Shown: positions 16,013-25,146, counted from the stretch's first letter. The stretch: 41,869 bases of DNA from Planctomycetaceae bacterium (GCA_900299185.1 OMIV01000172.1:1-41869), one strand, 5' to 3'. The notes: generated by a model not told the origin, from the sequence alone. Numbers and translations are program-made.

Positions 16013-17268
16013 ATGATGTCTTGCGAAGGCTATCGCCTCTCCCGTCGTACGTTTCTCGGTGCATCTGCGGCAACTTTCATGGGCATGCAAGTCCGTGACT
16101 TGATGGCTTATGCCGGAAAAGATCATGCCGCCAAGGCCGAGCACGTGATCTTCTTCTGGAACGGCGGTGGCATGACACACCTGGACACGTGGGATCCAAA
16201 GCCGGGTCGTCCAACTCAGGGTGAATTCGATCCGATCAAGACTTCTGTTTCGGGGCTTGAGATCTCCGAGATCTTCCCGCAACTCGCCAAAGAGATGCAT
16301 CATTGCTCGCTCGTTCGGTCAATCGCGGGCACACGAGGTGACCACGGTCGCGCGACTTATGAAGTCCAGACGAGCTACAAGGAACCACTACCGATTCAGC
16401 ACCCAGGTTCGGGGTCTGTTGTCGTTCATGAAAAGGCCGCGATCGGCGACCTCCCGGCTTATGTTTCGATCAGCGGTCGTGCTCCGAAGGCTGCATACCT
16501 CGGCCAAAAGTGCGAGGCGTACTTCGTCGGTAGCCCTGGAGACAAAGATCCCTACTTGGCGTTCCCAGAAGGGATCAACCACGTTCGAGGCAACAAGCGT
16601 CTCGAAGTCTTGAGCAGCTTCAACAACCGCTTCGCCGACAAGACGACGAGCAAAGAACTCGCTTCCACGAAGACTTCGATTGAGGACGCGCTGCGATTGA
16701 TGCAGAGCCCCGCATTGAAGGCGTTCGAGTTGGAGAACGTTAAGGACGAGACGCTTGAGCGATATGGCGACAACGCCTTCGGACGCGGATGTTTGGTTGC
16801 GAAGCAGTTGGTTGAAACCGGCGTGCGTTTCGTGATGGTGCATCGCGGCGGTTTGACACTCACATGAATAACTTCGAAGCGATGCGCAACCACGGCGAAG
16901 TGATGGATCCGGCGCTGGCCTCGTTGATTCACGACTTGGCTGAGTCGGGAATGTTGGAGAAGACTCTGGTTGTGATGCTGAGCGAGTTCGGTCGCACACC
17001 CAAGATCAATAAGGACGGCGGTCGTGATCACTACCCGAACGTCTTCAGCGGTTTCATGGCTGGTGGTGGAATTAAGAAGGGCTTCTGCCTCGGTTCGTCG
17101 GACGAAGACGGATTCATGCCGAAGGACAACCCGGTCAAGATTGCCGACCTGCATGCCACCTTCTGCCACTTGCTTGGCATCGACGCCAACAAGGAAGTCA
17201 TGACCCAACTTCAACGTCCGATGAAGCTCGTTGATAACGGCTCGATGGTGAAGGAATTGATTGGCTAA
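16013..17268 (+). pseudogene. DUF1501 Tat-exported protein, split by a one-base deletion
   Basis: The first frame (16013-16867) starts with a twin-arginine signal (LSRRTFLGASAATFMG) and covers about two thirds of a DUF1501 protein (HVIFFWNGGGMTHLDTWDPKPG, SLVRSIAGTRGDHGRATYEVQ). It ends RFVMVHRGGLTLT-stop. The expected sequence there is GGFDTHMNNFEAM: adding one C between 16854 and 16855 restores it and joins to the second frame (16864-17268), which continues NNFEAMRNHGEVMDPALASL and MLSEFGRTPKINKDGGRDHYPNVFS to a normal end. Combined length is ~419 residues, typical of the family. The second frame's ATG overlaps the first frame's stop (ATGA), so two chains could in principle be made by coupling, but an assembly error or a recent mutation is simpler. 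Partner of the preceding DUF1549/DUF1553 gene. Confidence 0.85.
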
Positions 17269-17319
17269 GTCGGTTCCCAATCGGGCTCGATGTGAGCCTG
17301 ATTGACTCTGATTTGAACG

Positions 17320-17355
17320 AAGAAGCTCTCGGAAATCCGAGAGCTTCTTTCGTTT
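17320..17355 (+). terminator. rho-independent terminator after DUF1501
   Basis: AAGAAGCTCTCGG (17320-17332) and CCGAGAGCTTCTT (17337-17349) form a perfect 13-bp stem with loop AAAT, followed by TCGTTT. The stem can extend with a bulge through ACGA/TCGT. It begins 52 bases after the DUF1501 stop codon and closes the two-gene unit. Confidence 0.8.
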
Positions 17356-17438
17356 GAATAGGTCGTTAGAAATCGCTCGCTAAGACTGTCGCGATTCGTC
17401 GCGGTGGTCGGTTGCTGAATTTCATCATGGAGTGTTCG

Positions 17439-18008
17439 ATGATTGCGATGGAGACGGAACGACTCGTTTTGAGGATGCTGCGAAGTTCGGATTTCGATGA
17501 CTACTCGGCGATGTGCGCTGACCCCGAAATCATGCGATTTTTGGGCGAGCGTAAGCCGATGAGCCGCAATCAAGCGTGGCGTCATATGGCTGCAATCTTG
17601 GGACACTGGCAACTTCGTGGCTACGGGTTCTTCGCTGTCGAAGAGAAGGCGACGGGGCGGTTCGTAGGGCGCGTCGGCTTTTGGGATCCCGAAGATTGGC
17701 CTGACTTCGAGATTGGTTGGACCATCACTCGAGAGAACTGGGGGCGAGGATTTGCGACTGAGGCTGCGGGCGCGTGCTTGAACCACGCTTTCACAACCAT
17801 GCGACGGGAATACGTGACCTCGTTGATCGACCCTCAAAACGCCGCGTCGATTCGCGTCGCCGAACGATTAGGCGAGAGTTACCACCAAGACGTCGATCTT
17901 TTCGGCATTGTTGTTCGCCAATACCGACTCACAGCGGAAGCTTGGCGAAAAGCCAACGGTGTTGGTGATGAGTCCTTCTTCAGTGAGACCTTCTCGGTGA
18001 TCGTGTAA
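17439..18008 (+). CDS. GNAT-family N-acetyltransferase, RimJ/RimL type (189 aa)
   Basis: The enzyme transfers acetyl from acetyl-CoA to an amine, perhaps a protein N-terminus or small molecule. METERLVLRML opens the fold. PDFEIGWTITRENWGRGFATEAAGA supplies the beta-4 strand and the acetyl-CoA pyrophosphate loop (RENWGRGFATEA, matching Q/RxxGxG/A). SLIDPQNAASIRVAERLG is the typical RimJ/L motif (NxxSxRVxEKLG). The start chosen is ATG 17439, with GGAG 7 bases upstream; ATG 17427 or TTG 17412 would add a few residues. It lies after the DUF1501 terminator, so it probably has its own promoter. It ends 38 bases from convergent birA. Confidence 0.85.
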   Translation: MIAMETERLVLRMLRSSDFDDYSAMCADPEIMRFLGERKPMSRNQAWRHMAAILGHWQLRGYGFFAVEEKATGRFVGRVGFWDPEDWPDFEIGWTITRENWGRGFATEAAGACLNHAFTTMRREYVTSLIDPQNAASIRVAERLGESYHQDVDLFGIVVRQYRLTAEAWRKANGVGDESFFSETFSVIV

Positions 18009-18045
18009 TTTTTCTTGGCGCGAGCCAATCGAGCCTGTGCTTATC

Positions 18046-18870
18046 TCAGGCAAGGTCTTCGATACGCACGACTCCACCGAACCACGGCTGGAGCTTGCCG
18101 TCGGTTTCAAGCAGTAGTGCCCCGCGGTCATTGATGCCTCGACAGAGGCCCGCGACTCGCTGCTCTCCCGCAAGCAGGCTGACTTGCTTGCCGGTGAGCA
18201 CGCAGTGCCGCGACCACGTTTCTTGAAGTGGAAGCGTCCCTGAACCGAGTTCGTGCCAACGATCATCGAGTGCGACAATCAACTGATTGAGAACCGCAGT
18301 GAGATCCCAGTCGGTGCCAGTCTCGTCGATGATGGAAGTGGCGATTGAGCGGAGTTCATCGGGGGCATCGGCGAAGCTATTGCGAACGTTAAGACCGATG
18401 CCGATCACCATGCGATCGCTGCATGTGGAAATGGTCTCGGCCAGGATGCCACAGACTTTCTTGCGATTGAGGTGCAGGTCGTTAGGCCACTTGAGCCCAA
18501 TCTGATGGCCTGCCGCGCATTGCCCGAGGGCATCGCTTATTCCGATGGCCGTTGCCAACGAGATCAGCGGCCAGCATTCCGGGCGAATGCCGTAGTAGGA
18601 CGGTTGAATGACCAACGAAAACGTCAGCGAGCCGTTCTTCGCCCACCAACGATTGCTACCTCGACCTCGCCCGCCGGTTTGTTCTTCAGCCAGAACGAGC
18701 AGCGGCAGGTTAGTCGTGTTCTCCGCCGCGAGTCGCATGGCGTCATCGTTGGTCGAACCGGTGGATTGGTAGAACTCAATGTGTCGCACGACATCTGGTC
18801 GCGCGAGTTCATGCAGATCAAACCAACGGGGCTGATGATGAGCGGTAATGGAGCAGGAGTAGTCGGTCAT
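18046..18870 (-). CDS. birA: biotin--[acetyl-CoA-carboxylase] ligase (274 aa)
   Basis: BirA activates biotin with ATP and attaches it to the biotin carboxyl carrier protein in the cytoplasm. The catalytic motifs are clear: STNDDAMRLA, EEQTGGRGRGSNRWW with the biotinyl-AMP loop GRGRGSNRW at residues 67-75, and IGLKWPNDLHLNRKKVCGIL with the conserved KWPND and downstream lysine. A C-terminal SH3-like cap ends the protein (RVAGLCRGINDRGALLLE). No N-terminal helix-turn-helix is present, so this is a monofunctional group I ligase rather than a biotin-operon repressor. It converges with the GNAT gene and is divergent from the hydrolase at 19108. Confidence 0.92.
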   Translation of the reverse strand: MTDYSCSITAHHQPRWFDLHELARPDVVRHIEFYQSTGSTNDDAMRLAAENTTNLPLLVLAEEQTGGRGRGSNRWWAKNGSLTFSLVIQPSYYGIRPECWPLISLATAIGISDALGQCAAGHQIGLKWPNDLHLNRKKVCGILAETISTCSDRMVIGIGLNVRNSFADAPDELRSIATSIIDETGTDWDLTAVLNQLIVALDDRWHELGSGTLPLQETWSRHCVLTGKQVSLLAGEQRVAGLCRGINDRGALLLETDGKLQPWFGGVVRIEDLA

Positions 18871-19107
18871 CGAAGTTGGGTCTGGATGGTTGATTGACAG
18901 TGAGAACAGTGTCGGATGTTAACAACGCTGGAACTCGATGCTGCTGAGGCCAGACGAATTCAAAGATGGTTGGTTGTGTGCGAGTCTCGCGATTTACTCA
19001 GTGAGTCGAAGCCGAGTTGATTCGTTGCCTCTTGGATTTGGAGTAACGTGCCGCCCTGCGACTCACTGATCAGCCTGACTTAGAGACTTAGCGAAGGAGT
19101 TCGAACG

Positions 19108-19917
19108 ATGCGTTGTATGCTCGCGATCGTCGCGTTGTGTGGATTGGTAGCTTCAGTGGCAAACGGAGCTGATCCGCTGCCGGGTAAGACCAGCGATTGG
19201 AATGGGTTTACCAAGTACGACTTTGAGGTTGATGGGAAGTCGGTGTTGATCGTGGCTCCCAAAGAAGCGGGTCCGGGGCGTCCGTGGGTGTGGCATGGAG
19301 AGTTCTTCGGGCATAAGCCGGCGCCGGACATCGCCTTGCTCGGTAAAGGATTTCACATCGCGTACATGCGAGTGCCGGACATGCTGGGGAGTCCGCAGGC
19401 GGTTGCTCATTGGAATGTTTTTTACAAAGAGGCCACCGAGAAGTACGGGCTCTCGAAGAAGGTCACGCTCGTTGGTCTGAGCCGTGGCGGTCTGTATTGC
19501 TACAACTGGGCCGCGGCTAATCCTGACAAGGTCGCCAGCATTTATGGCGATGCTCCGGTCTGCGACTTCAAGAGTTGGCCGGGCGGAAAAGGTAAGGGCA
19601 AGGGCAGCCCGCGAGATTGGAAGCTTGTCATCGAACGCTACGGCTTCACGGATGAGGCGGCTGCTTTGGCGTATGACAAGAACCCGGTCGACAATCTCAA
19701 ACCGCTGGCTGCCGCAGGCGTCCCGTTGTTGCACGTCTATGGCGATGCTGATGACGTTGTGCCGTGGGAAGAAAACACGGGCCTGATTGCTGAGCGTTAC
19801 AAGAAGCTCGGCGGGTCTATCACGCTGATTGGCAAGAAGGGTGTAGGACATCATCCACATGGTTTGGATGATTCGACGCCGATCGTGGACTTCATCGTGA
19901 AGCATGCAGGGCGATAG
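19108..19917 (+). CDS. secreted alpha/beta hydrolase (269 aa)
   Basis: A signal peptide (MRCMLAIVALCGLVASVANGA) precedes an alpha/beta-hydrolase domain. The nucleophile elbow is GLSRGG with S125, the likely acid lies in HVYGDADDVVPW (D213/D215/D216), and the histidine is in GVGHHPHG (H248/H249). RPWVWHGEFFGHKP near the N-terminus probably forms the oxyanion region. The enzyme should cleave an ester, possibly on a plant or algal polymer as in other planctomycete exported esterases. The substrate is unknown. AAGGAG lies 8 bases before the ATG. It converges with the exporter operon. Confidence 0.85.
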   Translation: MRCMLAIVALCGLVASVANGADPLPGKTSDWNGFTKYDFEVDGKSVLIVAPKEAGPGRPWVWHGEFFGHKPAPDIALLGKGFHIAYMRVPDMLGSPQAVAHWNVFYKEATEKYGLSKKVTLVGLSRGGLYCYNWAAANPDKVASIYGDAPVCDFKSWPGGKGKGKGSPRDWKLVIERYGFTDEAAALAYDKNPVDNLKPLAAAGVPLLHVYGDADDVVPWEENTGLIAERYKKLGGSITLIGKKGVGHHPHGLDDSTPIVDFIVKHAGR

Positions 19918-20059
19918 GGGCGATGGAGTCTTGCTGCGTTGAGTCGGCTGATTAGTCGTGACGGTGATGGTCACGGTTGGCTGGGTGAGTGAGGGAGATT
20001 TGTGCCGCGAAGTTAAGGGCTCCGTCGCAGCCAGAGCACTCCAGGAGACTGGGCGGCTC

Positions 20060-21421
20060 TTATCTCAGCGTGTCGAGCAGCTTGAGTCGCATTGCGGAAA
20101 CGGCCGGCATCAAGCCGCCGATGAATCCCATCACCAGCGAGAACAGCATGCATTGAGCGATGATCTTCCAGTCGACCGTCAGCTCGAGCACGACCGACTT
20201 GCCACCGCCTTGACCGCTGCCGACGACGCTGTTGGCGGTCCATCCATCGGCGAAGGAGCCAAGCAAGCAGCCTAATGCTCCGCCCGCCAAGGCGATGAAG
20301 AGTGATTCGAGCATGAACGAGCCCAAGATCTGCAGGCGGCCAAAGCCGATGAGCCGCATCACTCCGATGTCTTTCGTGCGTTGAGCAATCGCCGCGAACA
20401 TGGTGTTCGTCACGCCAAACACGCCGCCGACCGCCATCACCGCTGCGACGACCATGATCGCATACAGAAACTGCTGGTTGGTGCCATTCAAATTTGCGAA
20501 GTACTTCGTTTCGAGCATGGGGTCGATCGAGCCCTTGCTGTAGTCGTTCTTCAAAAAGTCTTCGAGTCGTTTGGCTTCTTTGCCAGTGGTCGCTCGTAAG
20601 ACCATCGTTGTGTAAGTCTCCTTACCGAACGACTTACCAACGAGATCTCGCTTGGCCCAGATTTCAGAATCGAAAGTCTTGCCGCGCGACAACATCAGCC
20701 CCACGACGACGCAACGACGATCGCCCACCACGAACTGGTCGCCGATTGTCAGAGACTCTTTGCCAACATCTCCCGCCAAAGTACGAGCGATGCCTTGGCC
20801 GATCACGGATTCCACTAAGTTGGGTTTGCTGGCGTCGCCGGAAGGATCGGGACGTACTCCCGCCGTGCTGAACCATTCGCCTTGCAGTTCGACGCGATGA
20901 ACGAGTCCCGATAAGTCGGGAACTTCAATGCCTCTGAGTTGCAGGAAACGGCGTTTCGGTCGTCCGGGCTGAGGGTTCGTGATCGGCTGATTGACGATGA
21001 CGTAGGTCTCTTTGCTGACCACGGGGCGGTTCTGATCGTCACGCATCACGCCCGGCAGGTTTTCGATGTCGTCAACGGCCGCAAAGCCCAGGCTGCTGAA
21101 GACCTCATCCTGCGTGCCTTGCCCGAGGATGATGATGTTCTCTTTGTTGCCGCTGTTTTCCGTTAGTCGATACATGCCATTCACGAAGCCCAGCATCACG
21201 ACCAGCAAGCCGACAACGAGCGTGAAGGCCGAACCCGTCAGAAGCGTGATCGGCCAACGCACGAACAAATTGCGGATGTTGTAGATGAGCGGCACTCGAG
21301 CCAGCACGGCGATCATCAGAATGCCGCAGATGGAGATGATCACTCCCGCGACGATCTTGTCGGCGAGCGTTAATGGCGGAGCGGCTGTGGCAGCGGCGAG
21401 TAAAAGATGCATCGGGAACAT
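20060..21421 (-). CDS. ABC transporter permease, FtsX/MacB type (453 aa)
   Basis: A membrane subunit of the export system encoded upstream. One N-terminal membrane region (around LADKIVAGVIISICGILMIAVL and TLLTGSAFTLVVGLLVVMLGF) is followed by a large extracytoplasmic domain (~residues 100-330). Three C-terminal helices follow, including YAIMVVAAVMAVGGVFGVTNTMFAAIAQRTKDIGVMRLIGFGR, the hallmark of FtsX-like permeases (RTKDIGVMRLIG coupling helix), and FSLVMGFIGGLMPAVSAMRL. It follows the first permease by 50 bases, with AGGA 10 bases before the ATG. Two permeases suggest a heterodimer. The cargo could be lipid, lipoprotein or peptide. Confidence 0.9.
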   Translation of the reverse strand: MFPMHLLLAAATAAPPLTLADKIVAGVIISICGILMIAVLARVPLIYNIRNLFVRWPITLLTGSAFTLVVGLLVVMLGFVNGMYRLTENSGNKENIIILGQGTQDEVFSSLGFAAVDDIENLPGVMRDDQNRPVVSKETYVIVNQPITNPQPGRPKRRFLQLRGIEVPDLSGLVHRVELQGEWFSTAGVRPDPSGDASKPNLVESVIGQGIARTLAGDVGKESLTIGDQFVVGDRRCVVVGLMLSRGKTFDSEIWAKRDLVGKSFGKETYTTMVLRATTGKEAKRLEDFLKNDYSKGSIDPMLETKYFANLNGTNQQFLYAIMVVAAVMAVGGVFGVTNTMFAAIAQRTKDIGVMRLIGFGRLQILGSFMLESLFIALAGGALGCLLGSFADGWTANSVVGSGQGGGKSVVLELTVDWKIIAQCMLFSLVMGFIGGLMPAVSAMRLKLLDTLR

Positions 21422-21471
21422 GCCGTTGAGATCCTGAAGATGATGGGACCGAGATCGAATCGTCGTTGCGG

Positions 21472-22701
21472 CTAAGCCACCTTAGAGAAGACTTCGCTGA
21501 CTTTGACCGTGCGAGCAGACCACGCTGGCACCACGCTGCCCAAGAATGCCGTCGTCGCTCCAATCGCTGGCCCCCACCACAACGCATGGGTCGAAATCTT
21601 GAACGCTCCGAAGAACGCGATCGGGAAGGGGATCCCACCGAAGACCTTGTTGACCAAGTAATAGGCGCCACTCGAGCTGATGCCGCCGCAGAAGATTCCC
21701 AGTAGCAGCGCCTCGCCCAAGACCAAGATCAGAATCTGTCGAGGCACAAAGCCCAGCACCTTCATCACGGCCAGCTCTTGCCGTCGCTCGCGAACGCTGA
21801 TGCTGATGGCATTGGCTACCACCATCGACAACGTCACCAAGATGGCAGGGCATAACAGCCAACGCATGCCCCACAGCAAGTCTCGATAGGCTTCCAGAAA
21901 GTTCGCGATGCCTGATGATGCGGTCTCCAATTTGACGGGCACCTCTTTGAAGTCGGGGCCGTTCATGATCTTGTCAGCAGCGTCGTTGAAGACCGTGGCG
22001 TCAGGAAATTTGAACCACACCAGGTTCAGCGTCTTGCGAGCCATCGGATGGGGTTTGCCAGCTTTCTTCGTCCAAGCATCCATCGCGTCGTTGAGATAGT
22101 CGCGATTCATGGCGGCACTCAGGTCGTAACGTCCTTCGGGGAAAGTGCCGACGATTTCAAACTCCAAGTCGATGCCTCGGTAATTGAAGCTCGTGACTTT
22201 GAATCGATCTCCGACTTGCTTCTTCAGCAGCTTCAAGCGACCTGGCCCGACGACAACGCCTTCGCGTTTGAGCGTCATCTTTTCGGCGATATCAACGAGG
22301 TTCTGCTTCTCGGCAGGCGGCAACGTATCGAGCTCGTCCATCATCGTGTGAATCTTGCGAGGCTCGAGCGCGATGGCGAAGAACACTGAATCGAACGTGC
22401 GTTTGGCCGGGTCCGTGGTGCCTCCGTAGAACTGCCACGTCATCAAATTGTCTGGCCCTTGCCACGAGTAATCTTCGAGCGGTCGGGCATACGACATCGG
22501 CATCTGACTGGGGATCTGCCATCGTTCGGTCACGATGCCTTTAATGTTTTGGCTCTTCTCGGACGTGGCGTTATCGAGGAACTCCAGAACGGACCAAATG
22601 CCGGTGATAACAAGCACCAGGATCATGGTGCCGATGGCCGTAAGGATCGTCCGAATCAGATTTCGTCGGACGTTTTTCAGCATCATAAGTAAGAGTTTCA
22701 T
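21472..22701 (-). CDS. ABC transporter permease, FtsX/MacB type (409 aa)
   Basis: First permease of the export operon. It has an N-terminal helix (NLIRTILTAIGTMILVLVITGIWSVL), an extracytoplasmic MacB-like domain (~residues 45-270), then three helices. The motif AISISVRERRQELAVMKVLGFVPRQIL is the FtsX-family coupling helix that contacts the ATPase. The C-terminus ends KVSEVFSKVA. It is distinct in sequence from the second permease, so the pair did not arise by recent duplication. The ATPase gene ends 189 bases upstream across a nested inverted repeat, unusually far for an operon but in the same direction. Confidence 0.9.
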   Translation of the reverse strand: MKLLLMMLKNVRRNLIRTILTAIGTMILVLVITGIWSVLEFLDNATSEKSQNIKGIVTERWQIPSQMPMSYARPLEDYSWQGPDNLMTWQFYGGTTDPAKRTFDSVFFAIALEPRKIHTMMDELDTLPPAEKQNLVDIAEKMTLKREGVVVGPGRLKLLKKQVGDRFKVTSFNYRGIDLEFEIVGTFPEGRYDLSAAMNRDYLNDAMDAWTKKAGKPHPMARKTLNLVWFKFPDATVFNDAADKIMNGPDFKEVPVKLETASSGIANFLEAYRDLLWGMRWLLCPAILVTLSMVVANAISISVRERRQELAVMKVLGFVPRQILILVLGEALLLGIFCGGISSSGAYYLVNKVFGGIPFPIAFFGAFKISTHALWWGPAIGATTAFLGSVVPAWSARTVKVSEVFSKVA

Positions 22702-22776
22702 GATGTCCTGATGAGGAGAGACCGGTCATTCGCAGTTGTGGTTGATGTGACAACTACGACTTCAATTTGAATTTGT

Positions 22777-22867
22777 GGGTGGCACGCTCAGAGCGACGAG
22801 CGATGGGCGTGTGGAACTCACCTTCGAATTGCGCCACGCCCTTCCCGATGGTCAGGACGTGCCACCC
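22777..22867. repeat. nested inverted repeats between exporter genes
   Basis: GGGTGGCACG (22777-22786) pairs with CGTGCCACCC (22858-22867). Inside, GGGCGTG (22805-22811) pairs with CACGCCC (22835-22841). The unit lies between the ATPase stop and the first permease start, so it is transcribed within the operon. It may be a dispersed palindromic element or an RNA structure that lowers downstream expression. Confidence 0.5.
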
Positions 22868-22890
22868 GCGTCTTTCATTTTGAAGACGTG

Positions 22891-23586
22891 CTAAGTCGTC
22901 TCGCTGACCAGTTTGCCTTTCTCCAAATGCAGGATGCGATCGGCTCGATCAGCGGCTCGCGGGTCGTGCGTGACGAGGACGATCGTCTTGTTGAGCGTCC
23001 GGCGGATCTCGCAGAGCAGATCCAGAATCTCGACCGCAGACTTGGCATCGAGGTCGCCGGTTGGTTCGTCGGCCACGATCAGCGTCGGGTCAGTGACGAT
23101 GGCTCGAGCGATACCGACTCTCTGTTGTTGACCGCCTGAAAGCTGACCGGGGCGGTGCTGCATGCGGTGTTCGAGTCCCACCAACTGCAACGCATTGAGT
23201 GCTTGCTGCTTTCTTTGAGCAGCCGAGAGTGGCAGCAACAGCATCGGCAGTTCGACGTTCTCAAACGCCGTCAGCACTGGCAGCAAGTGATAGAACTGGA
23301 AGACGAAGCCAATGTTGCGAGTCCGCCATTTGGCGAGCTGTGTTTCGCTCATCGAAGAGATGACTTGGTCGCCGATGCGGATCGTGCCTTCGCTGGGCGT
23401 ATCCAGTCCTGCAATCAGATTCAGGAGCGTGGTCTTGCCCGAACCGCTGGGGCCCATCAACGCGACGAACTCGCCTTCTTGCACATTCAGCGAGAGTCCG
23501 CTGAGGACGTCGAGTCGCTCGCCGCCGCGCTTGAAGTACTTGTGGACTTGATCGACTTGAACGATCGGTGGCTTGAAGTCAGGCAT
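22891..23586 (-). CDS. ABC transporter ATP-binding protein, LolD/MacB family (231 aa)
   Basis: The cytoplasmic ATPase that powers the two permeases. Walker A GPSGSGKT is at residues 45-52, followed by the Q-loop in GFVFQFYHLLP, the ABC signature LSGGQQQRVGIARA, Walker B LIVADEPTGDLD, and the H-loop histidine in VLVTHDPR. The LPVLTAFENVELPMLL stretch is typical of the LolD/MacB/FtsE group. The start chosen is ATG 23586 (MPDFKPPIVQVDQVHKYF), where family homology begins. A GTG at 23628 would add 14 residues without obvious support. It belongs with the adaptor upstream and the permeases downstream. Confidence 0.92.
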   Translation of the reverse strand: MPDFKPPIVQVDQVHKYFKRGGERLDVLSGLSLNVQEGEFVALMGPSGSGKTTLLNLIAGLDTPSEGTIRIGDQVISSMSETQLAKWRTRNIGFVFQFYHLLPVLTAFENVELPMLLLPLSAAQRKQQALNALQLVGLEHRMQHRPGQLSGGQQQRVGIARAIVTDPTLIVADEPTGDLDAKSAVEILDLLCEIRRTLNKTIVLVTHDPRAADRADRILHLEKGKLVSETT

Positions 23587-23694
23587 AGTCGAATTAGTTT
23601 CGTCCGGTGGTTCGTCGTGAAAAGGCACGCACGGTTAAGACCAATCCAAGATCAAGACCGTGATGAGTGAAGCACGATGGCTCGTGATTCTCCG

Positions 23695-23739
23695 TCGCGG
23701 AGCGTCTGAGCTACGTAGCCAAGTCGCTCCGCGACTTGG
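23695..23739. repeat. palindrome pair with TCC triloop between adaptor and ATPase genes
   Basis: Bases 23719-23739 form a 9-bp perfect stem (CCAAGTCGC and its complement) with loop TCC. A degenerate inverted partner, with GCGGAGC, lies at 23695-23709. The palindrome GCTACGTAGC sits between them. The arrangement resembles the element at 4300-4414. It sits inside the operon, between the stop of the adaptor gene and the ATPase start. Confidence 0.55.
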
Positions 23740-23778
23740 TCTTTCTCTTGGGTCGGTACTTCGCTCGCACGTCGTGCT

Positions 23779-25146
23779 TCATTTCGTTTGATCGGGCAAC
23801 TCGGGAGCTTTGTCTTTGGCGGGTGGAGCGTCGGACTCGGCCGGAGTTGCGGGCTTCGTTGGTTCGTCAGTCTTCGGAACGCTCTCAGATTTCTTCTCGT
23901 CCGGTTTGAAGAAGGTCACGTTCACGCCCATCTCGGGCTTCAGATAGACGCCTTCTTCATCTGGAGGAACTCTTACTTTCACTCGGACAGGGATCGATGC
24001 TTTCGAGCGATCCGCGATGGGCATCAAGCGATCGACGACGGCTTGGTAACTTCGTTCGGGGTACGCGTCGGCTCGAACCTGACAGCGCTGGCCGGGGTAG
24101 ATCACGCTGATGTCGCGCTCGCCGATGTTGAGTTCGACTTCGAGGTCCGCGAGGTCCGCCATATCGCACAGGCTGAATGAGCCTTGAGGTGCGATCGGGT
24201 TGACGATGTTTCCGATCTCGGCGTTCTTCTTCAGGATCGTGCCATTGATGGGGGCGCGGATCGTGCAGTTATCGAGTCGCCATTGAGCCTTCGACAGTTC
24301 CGCGCGAGCTTGCAGCACGTCGGCTTCCGCTTGCTGCACTTCGTTGCGAGCCATCGCGCGGCGCTCTTCGCGTTCGCCTTCGCGCATCAGCGCTAAGGCT
24401 GCTTGAAGGCGACGGACTCTTTGTTGAGTGGCTTTGTACTTGGCTTCCAAGTCTTCGAAGTCGCGATCGGTGATCGCACCTTTGGCGTGCAGTCCGACGT
24501 TGCGTTCGTGATCAGCTTGCTGGCGTTGCAGTTCGGTTTGAGCTTCAGCCAGTTCGGCTTCGGACTGTTGCTTCTCCAATTCTCGGAAGCCTCGATCGGC
24601 TTCACGAACTCGATTCTGAGCACGTTCGAGCGTGGCTTCGGCTCGCAGCAGTGTGGCTTTGGCTCGGTCTCGATCGGCTTCAAAGTCGATCTTTTCGACC
24701 TCGGCCAGGATCTCGCCTTTGCGAACTAGGCGACCTTCTTCGATGAAGAGTTCCATGATCATGCCGCCGACTTTGGGGCTGACCAAGATCTGATGAGCCG
24801 GGACGACATGCCCTTTGGAGTCGAGCACGATGTCGCCACTGGCTGCGCGCTTTTGCGGAGCGGCACTGGCGGCTGGTGTTCCGCCACTCTTCTCGGGTTT
24901 GCTAGTCGACGTTTCGGACTTCGCCACGGCCGCGTCTTCGTCGGCGTCGGGCAACGAGCGGCCGTAGCTGAGGTAGGTCTGCCAGACCAGCATTCCGGCG
25001 AATACGACGGCGACTGCCCACGGGCCTCGGCTCGTCGCCGCTCCCTTGGCCGGGGCCGGAAGACGCAACGCACGGACTCGTTCTTGAAGGTCTGCTTGCC
25101 GCGCGGGAGCCGTGGCTGTGGCGGCAGGGGAATTCGGATCGGTCAC
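23779..25146 (-). CDS. membrane-fusion (HlyD/MacA-type) adaptor protein (455 aa)
   Basis: The periplasmic adaptor of the tripartite exporter. A cytoplasmic N-terminus leads to one membrane helix (GPWAVAVVFAGMLVWQTYL). Then come the first half of the lipoyl-like domain (GHVVPAHQILVSPKVGGMIMEL, EEGRLVRKGEILAEVE), a long alpha-helical hairpin rich in E/A/Q/R (~residues 160-290), the second lipoyl half (CTIRAPINGTILKKNAEIGNIV), the beta-barrel (LEVELNIGERDISVIYPGQRCQV) and a charged, proline-rich tail (DEKKSESVPKTDEPTKP). The start chosen is GTG 25146, preceded by GAGG at 8 bases; an open frame reaches back to 25260 but its extra 38 residues look untranslated. It begins the exporter operon. No outer-membrane TolC-like channel is encoded here. 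Confidence 0.88.
   Translation of the reverse strand: MTDPNSPAATATAPARQADLQERVRALRLPAPAKGAATSRGPWAVAVVFAGMLVWQTYLSYGRSLPDADEDAAVAKSETSTSKPEKSGGTPAASAAPQKRAASGDIVLDSKGHVVPAHQILVSPKVGGMIMELFIEEGRLVRKGEILAEVEKIDFEADRDRAKATLLRAEATLERAQNRVREADRGFRELEKQQSEAELAEAQTELQRQQADHERNVGLHAKGAITDRDFEDLEAKYKATQQRVRRLQAALALMREGEREERRAMARNEVQQAEADVLQARAELSKAQWRLDNCTIRAPINGTILKKNAEIGNIVNPIAPQGSFSLCDMADLADLEVELNIGERDISVIYPGQRCQVRADAYPERSYQAVVDRLMPIADRSKASIPVRVKVRVPPDEEGVYLKPEMGVNVTFFKPDEKKSESVPKTDEPTKPATPAESDAPPAKDKAPELPDQTK

Noticed and set aside
19955-19978. GTGAC/GTCAC hairpin between the hydrolase and exporter genes
   Set aside because: Only a 5-bp stem and no T-tract, so not enough to call a terminator.
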